Shown here: in pieces, positions 1-6,865 of the stretch | Position numbering within the stretch: position 1 is the first letter of the stretch | How the letters are laid out: each line of letters opens with the position of its first letter | Source of the DNA: a virus | DNA: 28,789 bases | Direction: 5' to 3' (one strand) | IMG/VR virus record: IMGVR_UViG_3300025646_006412 | Location: 1-28,789 of that record | Notes under the pieces: model-generated | Seen by the model: the letters and a program-made list of their open reading frames with translations, nothing else | Database searches by the model: none | What the model was told of the DNA's origin: nothing | Made by a program: the position numbers and the translations under genes

Positions 1-1
1 A

Positions 2-418
2 GACATCGGTCACGATAATAAAAAGGTATGGGATAAGATTATGGCAGATGGTGGATCTGTACAAGATCTTAAGTTTCTTGATGATTGGTGTTTTGTTAAA
101 GATCAATTAATGAAATGTAAAGATGTACCAGAATTTGAAGAAGGAACTCCTTTTAAAGATGTGTTTAAAACCTTTAAAGAAATTAATCAATTAGAATTAG
201 TAAGACAAGCCGGTATACGACAGCAATATGTAGACCAGGCAGTTTCTCTTAACCTTGCATTCCCTAAAGAAGCTACTCCTAAGTGGATTAACCAAGTCCA
301 CATGGAAGCATGGAAACAAGGAATTAAGACACTTTATTATATGAGAACCGAATCCGTACTTCGCGGTGATATTGCCGCAACTGCTATGGATCCAGATTGT
401 TTAAGTTGTGATGGATAA
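2..418 (+). CDS. nrdA: Ribonucleoside-diphosphate reductase large subunit, C-terminal end (partial)
   Basis: The reading frame is open from the window edge, so only the last 138 or so residues are present; the ATG at 41 is internal, not a start. The end has the class I NrdA signature: a stretch reading KTLYYMRTESV, typical of the final part of the barrel, and a flexible tail with a Cys-x-x-Cys pair (CLSC) two residues before the stop. In class I reductases such a tail cysteine pair passes electrons from thioredoxin or glutaredoxin to the active-site cysteines. The enzyme reduces ribonucleotides to deoxyribonucleotides; T4-like phages carry it to supply phage DNA synthesis. The following gene starts inside this one (ATG 411), so translation is probably coupled. 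The catalytic cysteines and allosteric sites lie outside the window. Confidence 0.85.
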   Translation, partial: DIGHDNKKVWDKIMADGGSVQDLKFLDDWCFVKDQLMKCKDVPEFEEGTPFKDVFKTFKEINQLELVRQAGIRQQYVDQAVSLNLAFPKEATPKWINQVHMEAWKQGIKTLYYMRTESVLRGDIAATAMDPDCLSCDG

Positions 419-1151
419 GTATATTTTAGGACCGTGTTCTTTAGAGAATACGTTAAACTGTAAAACTGTATTAGATGCCTTAATTCCTGTTATGGAAGGA
501 AAGGACTGGTATTTTAAAGGATCTTTTGATAAAGCCAACCGAACCTCTATCTATTCTGATAGAGGTCCTGGCATTCATAAAGGCTTAGATATTTTTGCTT
601 GGATAAAGGAAACTTATCCAGGTATAAAATTAGTTACCGATATTCATGAACCTTGGCAAGCAGAAAAGCTTTCAGGTTATATTGATATGATTCAGATTCC
701 AGCATTCTTATGTAGACAAACTGATTTAGTTGTTGCTTGTGCAAAATGGTTTAAACACATCAATGTAAAGAAAGGGCAATGGCTATCTCCACAAGCAATG
801 GAACATGTAGTTACTAAGATTAAAGAAGTTAATCCTGATGCTAAAGTATACATAACCGAAAGAGGAACATCGCTTGGTTATAGTGGTTTAATGCCTGACT
901 TTAGGGCAGTTGATATTATGAAATCTTTTAGTGATGGCGTCTTTTTAGATTGTACACACTCAACACAAAAGCCTAAAGGAGAAACTACCGGAGGTGACCG
1001 AGAACTTGCTAAGAAGTATGCTCTTGCTGCTCATATTTTTGAATATGACGGCGTATTTATTGAAACTCATCCAGATCCTAATAATGCAATATCAGATGCA
1101 GATAGTCAAGTTGAATTAGAGTGGATTGTGTCTCAAATAAATAATATATGA
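411..1151 (+). CDS. kdsA: 3-deoxy-D-manno-octulosonate 8-phosphate synthase (KDO-8-P synthase), metal-dependent type
   Basis: This gene likely condenses phosphoenolpyruvate with arabinose 5-phosphate to give KDO 8-phosphate, precursor of the KDO sugar of lipopolysaccharide. Family motifs are present in order: GPCSLEN near the start, SFDKANRTS followed by RGPG, TDIHEPWQAE, IQIPAFLCRQTDLV, VNVKKGQ-like (INVKKGQWLSP), TERGTSLGYS, DCTHSTQ, GGDRE and FIETHPDPNNAISDADSQ. The cysteine of GPC together with the His of CTHS, the Glu of IETHP and the Asp of ISDAD match the ligands of the metal-dependent class, as in the Aquifex enzyme. At 246 residues it is a little shorter than cellular enzymes (about 270-285). 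ATG 411 overlaps the nrdA stop; a GTG three bases upstream is a possible alternative. A related PEP-condensing specificity cannot be excluded, but the AFLCRQTDL signature is strongly KdsA-like. Confidence 0.88.
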   Translation: MDKYILGPCSLENTLNCKTVLDALIPVMEGKDWYFKGSFDKANRTSIYSDRGPGIHKGLDIFAWIKETYPGIKLVTDIHEPWQAEKLSGYIDMIQIPAFLCRQTDLVVACAKWFKHINVKKGQWLSPQAMEHVVTKIKEVNPDAKVYITERGTSLGYSGLMPDFRAVDIMKSFSDGVFLDCTHSTQKPKGETTGGDRELAKKYALAAHIFEYDGVFIETHPDPNNAISDADSQVELEWIVSQINNI

Positions 1152-1639
1152 AACAAAAACAATCCGCAGGTCTTGCTATAATTTATAATGGTATGGTTCT
1201 ATTAGGTCATACCACCAGTCGCGGTTGGTACGGATCTTATGGTATTCCAAAGGGTGGGATTGAAAAAGGTGAATCAAAACTTGATGCAGCTATAAGAGAG
1301 ACATATGAAGAGATTGGAATTAAAGTACCTAAATCTCTAATTGATCCTACTGAATATACATTTGCTGTAACTTCAAGAAACCAAGAATATAACAAAATTG
1401 TATATTACTACATTGTTAAACTTGACGATTTATCTCAAGTAGGCCTTAAAGATACTAAAGTTCCTAAATCACAATTACAAGTTGAAGAAATTGATTGGGC
1501 AGGTTTTATTTCTTATAATGAAGCTAAAAAGAGAATTATGAAATCCCAGATAAGTTTAATTAATAACCTTGTAGGTAAAGGACTTTTAGAAAAGAATAAC
1601 ATTATTTTAAAGTTTAAAGACTTTGGAACTAGATTATAA
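1148..1639 (+). CDS. Nudix hydrolase
   Basis: The protein has a complete Nudix box at residues 36-58, with Gly36, Glu42, Arg50-Glu51, Glu54-Glu55 and Gly57 in the canonical G-x5-E-x7-RE-U-x-EE-x-G-U spacing; these residues hold the divalent metal ions for cleavage of a nucleoside diphosphate linked to another group. Length (163 residues) is normal for a single-domain Nudix enzyme. Its ATG overlaps the stop of the kdsA gene by four bases (ATGA), and its own end overlaps the next gene by 17 bases, so it belongs to the sugar-nucleotide operon. That context suggests a nucleotide-sugar or nucleotide housekeeping role, for example hydrolysis of a sugar nucleotide or of a modified nucleotide, but the substrate cannot be read from the sequence. 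Confidence 0.85.
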   Translation: MKQKQSAGLAIIYNGMVLLGHTTSRGWYGSYGIPKGGIEKGESKLDAAIRETYEEIGIKVPKSLIDPTEYTFAVTSRNQEYNKIVYYYIVKLDDLSQVGLKDTKVPKSQLQVEEIDWAGFISYNEAKKRIMKSQISLINNLVGKGLLEKNNIILKFKDFGTRL

Positions 1640-2678
1640 CATATTACTTGGGAGAAAACCTATCTTAACTGATTTTTCTACAATCCAAGATTACATAAAA
1701 GGAAAAAGAGTTATTGTTACCGGCGGTGCTGGATCAATAGGTAGTGAAATAGTAAGACAGTTAATAAAGTTTAATGCATCAAGCGTAGTAGTCTATGATA
1801 ATGCAGAAGCATCAGTATTTCATTTAGAACAAGAAATTTCAAGATCAAATCCTAAGTCTCATATCAAATATGTTATAGGTGATGTTAGGGATAAGTATAG
1901 GCTTGAAGAAATTTTTGATAGTTTTAAGCCTAATGTAGTTTTTCATGCAGCTGCATATAAACATGTACCTATGATGGAATTAAATCCGGTAGAAGCTGTT
2001 AAAACTAACGTGCTAGGTACTATGAATGTTGCAAACGTTTCTTATATGAATGAGGTTGAGAAATTTGTAATGGTTTCAACCGATAAGGCAGTAAATCCTA
2101 CAAACATAATGGGGGCTACTAAAAGAATAGCAGAATTATACACACAATTCTTAGAAGAGAAATCTTCTACATCATTCATTGTTACTAGGTTTGGAAATGT
2201 GTTAGGATCTGAAGGATCCGTGATACCTACATTTGTTTCTCAAATCAATAGAGGTGGTCCTGTAAGTGTTACCCATAAGGAAGTCATTAGATATTTTATG
2301 ACAATTCCTGAGGCATGTCAATTAGTTTTACAGGCAAGTTCATTAGGTTTAGGTGGTGAAGTTTTTCTATTTGACATGGGAGATCCTGTTAAGATAGATG
2401 ATTTAGCAAAAAATCTTATTAAGTATTTTAACAGTGATGCCGAAATAGAATATATTGGTCTAAGGCCAGGTGAAAAACTTTATGAGGAACTTTTATGCGA
2501 TGGCGAAAATGTTACTCCTACTGAAGATCCTAATATAATGAAACTTAAGCATATAGATTATGACTTTAAGAGCCTAATACCTAAAATAGAAAAGCTTTCT
2601 AAAATAAGATCAAATGATTTTTATAAAATCCTATTATTAGTTAAAAGTATCGTACCTGAATTTAAAAGAGAGGAGTAA
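1623..2678 (+). CDS. UDP-N-acetylglucosamine 4,6-dehydratase-like (PglF/FlaA1/CapD family, soluble form)
   Basis: This extended short-chain dehydrogenase likely converts UDP-GlcNAc to the UDP-4-keto-6-deoxy sugar. A Rossmann motif GGAGSIG sits at residues 34-40, preceded by the LLGRKPI segment typical of the CapD/WbpM/PglF family. Further family motifs are HAAAYKHVPMMELNP (about 108-122), VSTDKAVNPTNIMGATKR (about 151-168), TRFGNVLGSEGSV and RPGEKLYEELL. The usual YxxxK is replaced by MxxxK at 163-167, as described for WbpM-type enzymes. At 351 residues it lacks the membrane domain of long PglF/WbpM proteins. The only usable start is TTG 1623, since an in-frame stop lies at 1608-1610; it overlaps the Nudix gene by 17 bases. 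With the next two genes it reconstitutes the bacillosamine pathway. Confidence 0.85.
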   Translation: MELDYNILLGRKPILTDFSTIQDYIKGKRVIVTGGAGSIGSEIVRQLIKFNASSVVVYDNAEASVFHLEQEISRSNPKSHIKYVIGDVRDKYRLEEIFDSFKPNVVFHAAAYKHVPMMELNPVEAVKTNVLGTMNVANVSYMNEVEKFVMVSTDKAVNPTNIMGATKRIAELYTQFLEEKSSTSFIVTRFGNVLGSEGSVIPTFVSQINRGGPVSVTHKEVIRYFMTIPEACQLVLQASSLGLGGEVFLFDMGDPVKIDDLAKNLIKYFNSDAEIEYIGLRPGEKLYEELLCDGENVTPTEDPNIMKLKHIDYDFKSLIPKIEKLSKIRSNDFYKILLLVKSIVPEFKREE

Positions 2679-3229
2679 TGATAAACATCTATGGAAAGGG
2701 TGGTCATGCAAGAATGATCAATGCAACATTAAAAAATGATCCCAAAAAACATTGGGTTATTGGTGGTTTATATAATGATGATGATTATGAATCTGCTGAT
2801 AACAATTTACTTTGGATTATAGGGGTTGGTAGTAATGAACATCGTAAGTCAATAGTAAATCGTAACTCGTTTAGATATGGTTCATTTGTATTTAGTTCAT
2901 ATGAAAATGCAAAGAGTATAGGAGACGGTTGTTTTCTTGCACCAGGCTCTGTTGTTCAAAATGATGTTTCTATTGGAAATCATGTAATAATAAATACATC
3001 TGCATCGGTGGATCACGATTGTAAAATTGAAGACTTTGTACATATCGCGCCTAATGTAACCTTATGTGGAGCTGTTGAAATAGGGGAAGGTTCTTTTATA
3101 GGTGCAGGGTCGGTGGTCATACCAGGTGTTAAGATCGGAAAGAATTGTATAATTGGTGCAGGAAGTGTAGTCATTAGAGATATTCCTGATAATTCAAAAG
3201 CATACGGAAATCCTGCTAAAATAAAATAA
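2678..3229 (+). CDS. PglD/NeuD-like sugar-nucleotide O/N-acetyltransferase (left-handed beta-helix)
   Basis: The N-terminal part has a small nucleotide-binding fold with IYGKGGHA at residues 4-10 and IIGVGSNEHRKSI, the same layout as PglD. The rest is a run of hexapeptide repeats ([I/V/L]-G-x4), such as VSIGNHVIINTS, VEIGEGSFIGAGSVV and VKIGKNCIIGAGSVV, ending in the family tail GNPAKIK. His113 in VDHDC aligns by pattern with the catalytic base of PglD (EHEC there). In the Pgl pathway this enzyme acetylates the C4 amino group of the UDP-amino sugar using acetyl-CoA, giving UDP-N,N'-diacetylbacillosamine. The ATG overlaps the previous stop (TAATG), and a purine-rich AGAGAGGAG lies just before it, one of few clear Shine-Dalgarno-like sites here. 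NeuD-type sialate acetylation is an alternative role. Confidence 0.82.
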   Translation: MINIYGKGGHARMINATLKNDPKKHWVIGGLYNDDDYESADNNLLWIIGVGSNEHRKSIVNRNSFRYGSFVFSSYENAKSIGDGCFLAPGSVVQNDVSIGNHVIINTSASVDHDCKIEDFVHIAPNVTLCGAVEIGEGSFIGAGSVVIPGVKIGKNCIIGAGSVVIRDIPDNSKAYGNPAKIK

Positions 3230-3230
3230 T

Positions 3231-4334
3231 ATGAAAAGAATTTACTTATCGCCACCGCATATGTCAGGTTCGGAACTTGAGTATATAAAAGAGGCATTTG
3301 AACAAAATTGGATCGCACCTATAGGTCCAGCATTAACTAAGTTTGAACAATCTGTTGCTGATTATGTTGGATCAAAATATGCAGTCGCGGTATCATCAGG
3401 TACTGCAGGTATACATTTAGCATTAAGAGCATTAGGAATAGGTGAAGGCGACAACGTTATCTGTTCTTCATTAACTTTTGCAGGTACGGTAAATCCAATT
3501 AAGTATCTTGGTGCTAACCCGGTGTATGTAGACTCTGATCCAATATATTGGAACATTAATCCACTCCTTCTAGAAGAGGCTATACTTAAATTATCCGAAA
3601 AACCAAAGGCTATTATTCCTGTGCATATATTTGGTGTTCCTTGCCAAATGGATGCAATTAAAAAAATCGCAGATGCCTATGATATTCCAATTATTGAAGA
3701 TGCTGCTGAAAGTTTAGGATCTCAGTTTAATGGAAAGCATACTGGTACATTTGGCAAGATTGGAGTTTATTCATTTAATGGTAATAAACTTCTAACTACG
3801 TCAGGTGGAGGTATGGTTGTAACTGATGATAAAGAAATAGCAGATCAAATTAAATTTTTATCAACCCAGGCAAAGGATCCTATGCCATATTATTGGCATA
3901 CGCAAATCGGATATAATTACAGAATGAGTAATGTGCTTGCTGCTATAGGTGTCGGTCAAATGGAAACTATTGAAGATAAGATAAAAAGAACCAGGGAAAT
4001 TCGCCAAAGATATGAAGAAGAGCTAAGTGAATACTTTATGTCATTTCAAAACGAAAGACCAACTGATAGATCTAATATGTGGTTAAGTTGTGCCTTATTA
4101 AAAGAAGATCATAAACCAGCCGATCTTATTGATCATCTTAATGAAGCTAACATTGAAGCTAGAAGAATTTGGTGTCCTATGCACATGCAACCTATATATG
4201 CAGAAGATTCTAAATATATAAATGGAACGGCTGATGCTCTATTTGATCGTGGTGTATGTTTACCATCAGGTTCAAGTATGACAGACGAAGATTTAGATAG
4301 AGTAATATCCGAGATAAAAAAATTCTTTAATTAA
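3231..4334 (+). CDS. UDP-4-amino-sugar aminotransferase (PglE-like, DegT/DnrJ/EryC1/StrS family)
   Basis: This PLP-dependent sugar aminotransferase is 367 residues, normal for the family. Its opening YLSPPHMSGSELEYIKEAF closely resembles PglE of Campylobacter. The PLP-binding region includes SSGTAGIHLALRALG (about 55-69), the conserved Asp157 in IIEDAAESLGS, and the Schiff-base lysine Lys186 within SFNGNK, followed by TTSGGGM. YNYRMSNVLAAIGVGQME and a C-terminal CLPSGSSMT are also PglE-like. It would transfer an amino group from glutamate to C4 of the 4-keto sugar made by the dehydratase two genes upstream, feeding the acetyltransferase just upstream. It starts one base after the previous stop, preceded by an A-rich leader (AAAATAAAATAAT) rather than a Shine-Dalgarno site. 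Other 4-amino-6-deoxy sugars are possible products. Confidence 0.86.
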   Translation: MKRIYLSPPHMSGSELEYIKEAFEQNWIAPIGPALTKFEQSVADYVGSKYAVAVSSGTAGIHLALRALGIGEGDNVICSSLTFAGTVNPIKYLGANPVYVDSDPIYWNINPLLLEEAILKLSEKPKAIIPVHIFGVPCQMDAIKKIADAYDIPIIEDAAESLGSQFNGKHTGTFGKIGVYSFNGNKLLTTSGGGMVVTDDKEIADQIKFLSTQAKDPMPYYWHTQIGYNYRMSNVLAAIGVGQMETIEDKIKRTREIRQRYEEELSEYFMSFQNERPTDRSNMWLSCALLKEDHKPADLIDHLNEANIEARRIWCPMHMQPIYAEDSKYINGTADALFDRGVCLPSGSSMTDEDLDRVISEIKKFFN

Positions 4335-5233
4335 TGGACATAGTATCGTATGAAGATTTTTTATTGTTAGAAAAGCATGTAGGACCTAACTTTGAAATCT
4401 TACTTGAGAAAAATCTAACAAACGAAATTGATAAGAAAATCAAATTTGGTATTGTTATGCCTACTCATAAGATATCGGATGGTGGTGCCCAAGCAGGACG
4501 CCAAAAGTTTATGAATACTCCAGATTTACTTAGAGATTCATTAGGATCAATCAAGGATCAAAAATATGATAATTATGTAGTTTACCTGGTTGGTGATAAG
4601 TACGACGGTGATGAAGAAATCAAAGCTGTAATGGATGAAGTTATTCCTAAGGGAAAGCTTAAGTACCATAATCTATCAACGCCAGGTGAAAGAAATAAAG
4701 GTTTTACAAAACAACAATTTAGATATACCGCAGGATGTGGTGCTATGAATAAAGGCCTTCAGATGGCTAAGAACGATGGGTGTGATTACATCGTAAGAAT
4801 AGACCATGATGATAAGTGGAGCCCAGATCATTTAGAGCTCTTGGCAAAAGCATACACACAATATCCTGAATTAGCATATGTATTTACTCGTAGTCGTAAA
4901 AAGGTGGATGCAACTAATTCTTCAAAAAAGTTTATGTATCAACCTAGAGAAGAAAGACATACCACTACAATCGAGCCAAACAACCTAGGGTATACTCATG
5001 GCGATGTAAGTCATTCAGCGGTTTCATGGAGACCTAGTATGTGTGGTGATTTAAGATATCGTGATGCTGACGCCCAATCTAAATCGGAGCCTAAAATACC
5101 AATGACCAAAACTAATCCTGCTGATGTTGATATGTTTAATCGTATGATGAAAGCAATTAAAGATAAGGGTCATAAGTATATGTACATTCCAAGACTAACA
5201 AGTTTCTATAGAAACAGAAAAGGTAAATTCTAA
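4334..5233 (+). CDS. Glycosyltransferase, GT2-like (GT-A fold)
   Basis: The core starts near residue 37 (IKFGIVMPTHK), the first strand of a GT-A nucleotide-sugar domain. It continues with VVYLVGDKYDGDEEI, the stretch ERNKGF, and the metal-binding acidic motif IVRIDHDDKWSPDHLELL, with DHDD at 157-160. A C-terminal segment DVDMFNRMMKAI...YIPRLTSFYRNRKGKF resembles the end of GT2 domains. It is 299 residues with no membrane segment, so it is probably soluble. The ATG overlaps the previous stop (TAATG), making it the last gene of the first sugar operon and a natural candidate to use the sugar nucleotide made upstream. Acceptor and donor cannot be inferred; DNA, virion protein and envelope glycan all remain possible. 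Confidence 0.8.
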   Translation: MDIVSYEDFLLLEKHVGPNFEILLEKNLTNEIDKKIKFGIVMPTHKISDGGAQAGRQKFMNTPDLLRDSLGSIKDQKYDNYVVYLVGDKYDGDEEIKAVMDEVIPKGKLKYHNLSTPGERNKGFTKQQFRYTAGCGAMNKGLQMAKNDGCDYIVRIDHDDKWSPDHLELLAKAYTQYPELAYVFTRSRKKVDATNSSKKFMYQPREERHTTTIEPNNLGYTHGDVSHSAVSWRPSMCGDLRYRDADAQSKSEPKIPMTKTNPADVDMFNRMMKAIKDKGHKYMYIPRLTSFYRNRKGKF

Positions 5234-5237
5234 AGAA

Positions 5238-5246
5238 TATATAATA
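5238..5246 (+). promoter_or_regulatory. Putative late promoter box TATATAATA
   Basis: TATATAATA lies 30 nt before the ATG of the histone-like gene, just after the stop of the GT2 gene. Nearly the same box occurs at matching distance before four other genes in the window. It resembles the T4 late promoter core TATAAATA, which is read by the gp55-gp33-gp45 system, and this window encodes gp55-like and gp45-like proteins. The assignment is an inference from recurrence and spacing. Confidence 0.5.
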
Positions 5247-5267
5247 AAACAATCAAAAATAAACATT

Positions 5268-5444
5268 ATGGAAAAATTTGAAGAAATCAAAGCGTTAATC
5301 GCAGCAGTTGAAGAAGATGTAGAAAAATTCTACGCTAAAGGAAACAAGGCAGCTGCCGTAAGAATTCGTAAATCTATGCAAGATGTTAAGAACCTTGCTC
5401 AAGAATTAAGAATTCACGTACAGGATACTAAAAACAATATGTAA
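5268..5444 (+). CDS. Histone H1-like (Hc1-family) small DNA-binding protein
   Basis: This 58-residue gene begins MEKFEEIKALIAAVEEDVEKF and continues through AKGNKAAAVRIRKSMQDVKN to a tail ending QDTKNNM. The layout is an acidic amphipathic helix, a KGNKAAxxRxRK basic turn and a second helix. This pattern is that of the short histone-H1-like (Hc1) proteins found throughout Bacteroidetes, which bind DNA non-specifically. It is the best host clue in the window. The gene stands alone: a promoter-like TATATAATA box precedes it and tandem hairpins follow it. In a phage it could coat or compact DNA, adjust host nucleoid structure or accompany packaging. No divergent base composition is obvious; a host-derived gene is likely given the family distribution. 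Confidence 0.8.
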   Translation: MEKFEEIKALIAAVEEDVEKFYAKGNKAAAVRIRKSMQDVKNLAQELRIHVQDTKNNM

Positions 5445-5462
5445 TCTATTATTAACTGCACC

Positions 5463-5484
5463 CCTATTACTGTTTAGTGATAGG
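5463..5484 (+). terminator. Hairpin upstream of the histone-gene terminator
   Basis: CCTATTAC (5463-5470) can pair with GTGATAGG (5477-5484) around a six-base loop, eight pairs including one G-U. It has no T tract of its own and sits directly before the stronger terminator hairpin, so it may stabilise the 3' end or act as a small regulatory structure. Confidence 0.4.
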
Positions 5485-5486
5485 TT

Positions 5487-5516
5487 AAAGGACCACCTAA
5501 AAGTGGTCCTTTTTTG
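5487..5516 (+). terminator. Rho-independent terminator after the histone-like gene
   Basis: AAAGGACCAC (5487-5496) pairs with GTGGTCCTTT (5503-5512) around the loop CTAAAA, and the stem runs into a T tract ending at 5515. This is a strong intrinsic terminator. It separates the small histone-like gene from the second sugar operon, which then has its own promoter-like box at 5559. Confidence 0.85.
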
Positions 5517-5558
5517 TTGCTTAAAGTCCTATTTAGTTGAAACCTTTTTTAAATCCTC

Positions 5559-5567
5559 TATATAATA
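5559..5567 (+). promoter_or_regulatory. Putative late promoter box TATATAATA (second sugar operon)
   Basis: TATATAATA, followed by ATAAA, lies 27 nt before the ATG of the HAD gene and about 45 nt after the terminator at 5487-5516. A new promoter is needed here because of that terminator. The 13-base string TATATAATAATAA recurs exactly before the gp55-like gene at 26472. Confidence 0.5.
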
Positions 5568-5585
5568 ATAAATCACTTAGATTAT

Positions 5586-6140
5586 ATGGAGAAATGCTTA
5601 ATTATAGATTTTGACGATACTTTAGTAGATACTATTGATACTCATGCAGATTCTTGGAAGCATGCATTGGAGCGAGTACTAAATACTGATGTACCTATTG
5701 AAACGGTCATGGCTGATATTAATTATGGTATGGATGTTTTACTTAAGAAGTATCAACTAACCAAGGAAGAATCTAAATTAGCCCAAAAATATAAAAAGGA
5801 AATCTTTGAAAAGAACATACATAAAACAAAGGTAAATAAATTACTTTTGTACATTATTGAAAATGATCTTTTTGAAAACTGTATTATTGCATCAAACTCA
5901 TCTAGAGAAAACCTTGACAAAATTATGGCATATCATGGTATTGATCAAAATCTTTTTTGGGGTATCTTTACCAGAGATGATGTAAAGAATAAAAAACCAC
6001 ATCCTGAAATGGGTGAAATGATATTTAGACACTTAAGAGCTTCATACCAAAAAGAAGACTATCTAATGGTAGGTGATTCTGAAGTAGATAAAATGTTTGC
6101 TCGTAAACTTGGAATTAAATGCATACTAGTAAAATTTTAG
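5586..6140 (+). CDS. HAD-family phosphatase
   Basis: All four haloacid dehalogenase motifs are visible: motif I IIDFDDTLVDT with nucleophile Asp8 and Asp10; motif II IASNSSRE (Ser103 or nearby); the motif III lysine in KNKKPHPEM (about 135-142); and motif IV GDSEVDKMFA (163-172). The cap inserted after motif I is helical, like phosphoglycolate phosphatase and beta-phosphoglucomutase relatives. Length is 184 residues. It opens the second sugar operon, overlapping the next gene by 22 bases. With the kinase and nucleotidyltransferase that follow, it probably dephosphorylates a sugar phosphate during synthesis of an activated sugar. It could serve as the KDO-8-phosphate phosphatase missing from the first operon, but no residue decides this. 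Confidence 0.82.
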   Translation: MEKCLIIDFDDTLVDTIDTHADSWKHALERVLNTDVPIETVMADINYGMDVLLKKYQLTKEESKLAQKYKKEIFEKNIHKTKVNKLLLYIIENDLFENCIIASNSSRENLDKIMAYHGIDQNLFWGIFTRDDVKNKKPHPEMGEMIFRHLRASYQKEDYLMVGDSEVDKMFARKLGIKCILVKF

Positions 6141-6865
6141 TAGGAAACAGTGGGGATAAAGTTTATCTTCACGATGATAAAGTCATTAAGGAAGCAGGTG
6201 TATATCCTGAAAAGTTTAAACAACAAATGGATTGGTTGGTAAATTGCCATCATCCTAATTTTATTGATGTTAAACCTATTTCGGAAACTTCATTTGAAAT
6301 GAAAAGGTACCCAACGTGGTATGATCAAATTTGTAATCAACCTTTGGTTAAATCCATTTCTCAGTTGGATGATCTTATTCATATTGTAAATTCATTTGAA
6401 GGTCATGGTAAAGATATAGATACCAGAGCTTATCTTGATAAGTTAGAAAGCCGTACTGGTTATAAGTATGAAGGTAATCTGGATGGTGCATCCAAGTGGG
6501 GTTTTGTTCATGGTGATCTAACCGTAAGTAATATCCTATATGATAAAGATTTTATCTTTATTGATCCTAGAGGTACTGAAGAACAAGACTATTACGATTT
6601 TGGTAAGCTTATGCAATCCTTTGTAATGGAATATGAAGCCCATATATACAATAACCGCAATACTAAATATTCAAAGTTTTGTAAGGAAGCCCAGAATATA
6701 ATGTATGAATGGTACGATGAATATTTATTAAAGTTTTATCTTGCTGTTCATTTATTAGGTGCTGTACCATTCTTTGAATTAAATGAGAGATATGAATTGG
6801 CAGGTATGTTCCTTAAAAAAGGGCATGAATTATTTGATGAATTAGAAATTAAATACACAAAATGA
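6119..6865 (+). CDS. APH/choline-kinase-like phosphotransferase
   Basis: This protein has the catalytic loop of the aminoglycoside phosphotransferase/choline kinase superfamily: HGDLTVSNIL at 131-140 (Asp133 base, Asn138 metal ligand) and FIDPRG at 147-152 (Asp149). The N-lobe has GDKVYLHDDKVIKEA with a candidate ATP-binding lysine. It likely phosphorylates a sugar, amino-alcohol or similar small molecule with ATP. ATG 6119 lies 22 bases inside the preceding HAD gene, and the gene ends in an ATGA overlap with the following nucleotidyltransferase. A kinase next to a nucleotidyltransferase recalls LicA-LicC (choline kinase and cytidylyltransferase) and sugar 1-kinase/nucleotidyltransferase pairs. 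Which of these applies is not visible. Confidence 0.75.
   Translation: MHTSKILVGNSGDKVYLHDDKVIKEAGVYPEKFKQQMDWLVNCHHPNFIDVKPISETSFEMKRYPTWYDQICNQPLVKSISQLDDLIHIVNSFEGHGKDIDTRAYLDKLESRTGYKYEGNLDGASKWGFVHGDLTVSNILYDKDFIFIDPRGTEEQDYYDFGKLMQSFVMEYEAHIYNNRNTKYSKFCKEAQNIMYEWYDEYLLKFYLAVHLLGAVPFFELNERYELAGMFLKKGHELFDELEIKYTK

Noticed and set aside
3013-3318. Open frames on the minus strand (for example 3013-3318, 13113-13367, 22283-22678, 24063-24305)
   Set aside because: Each lies wholly opposite a well-supported + strand gene, its translation has no family features (the 24063 frame merely reads the glycine repeat as proline), and no leader precedes it.
1623-5233. The sugar genes as evidence for a bacterial chromosome or capsule locus instead of a phage
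   Set aside because: The same strand and leader style runs continuously into gp45, gp43, UvsX, gp41, gp46/47, gp55, gp4 and gp20, which together are only known from T4-like phages.
5444-5586. tRNA or small regulatory RNA in the largest non-coding gap
   Set aside because: The gap is explained by two short hairpins, a terminator and a promoter-like box; no cloverleaf, CCA end or anticodon arm is visible. No other gap is long enough for a tRNA.
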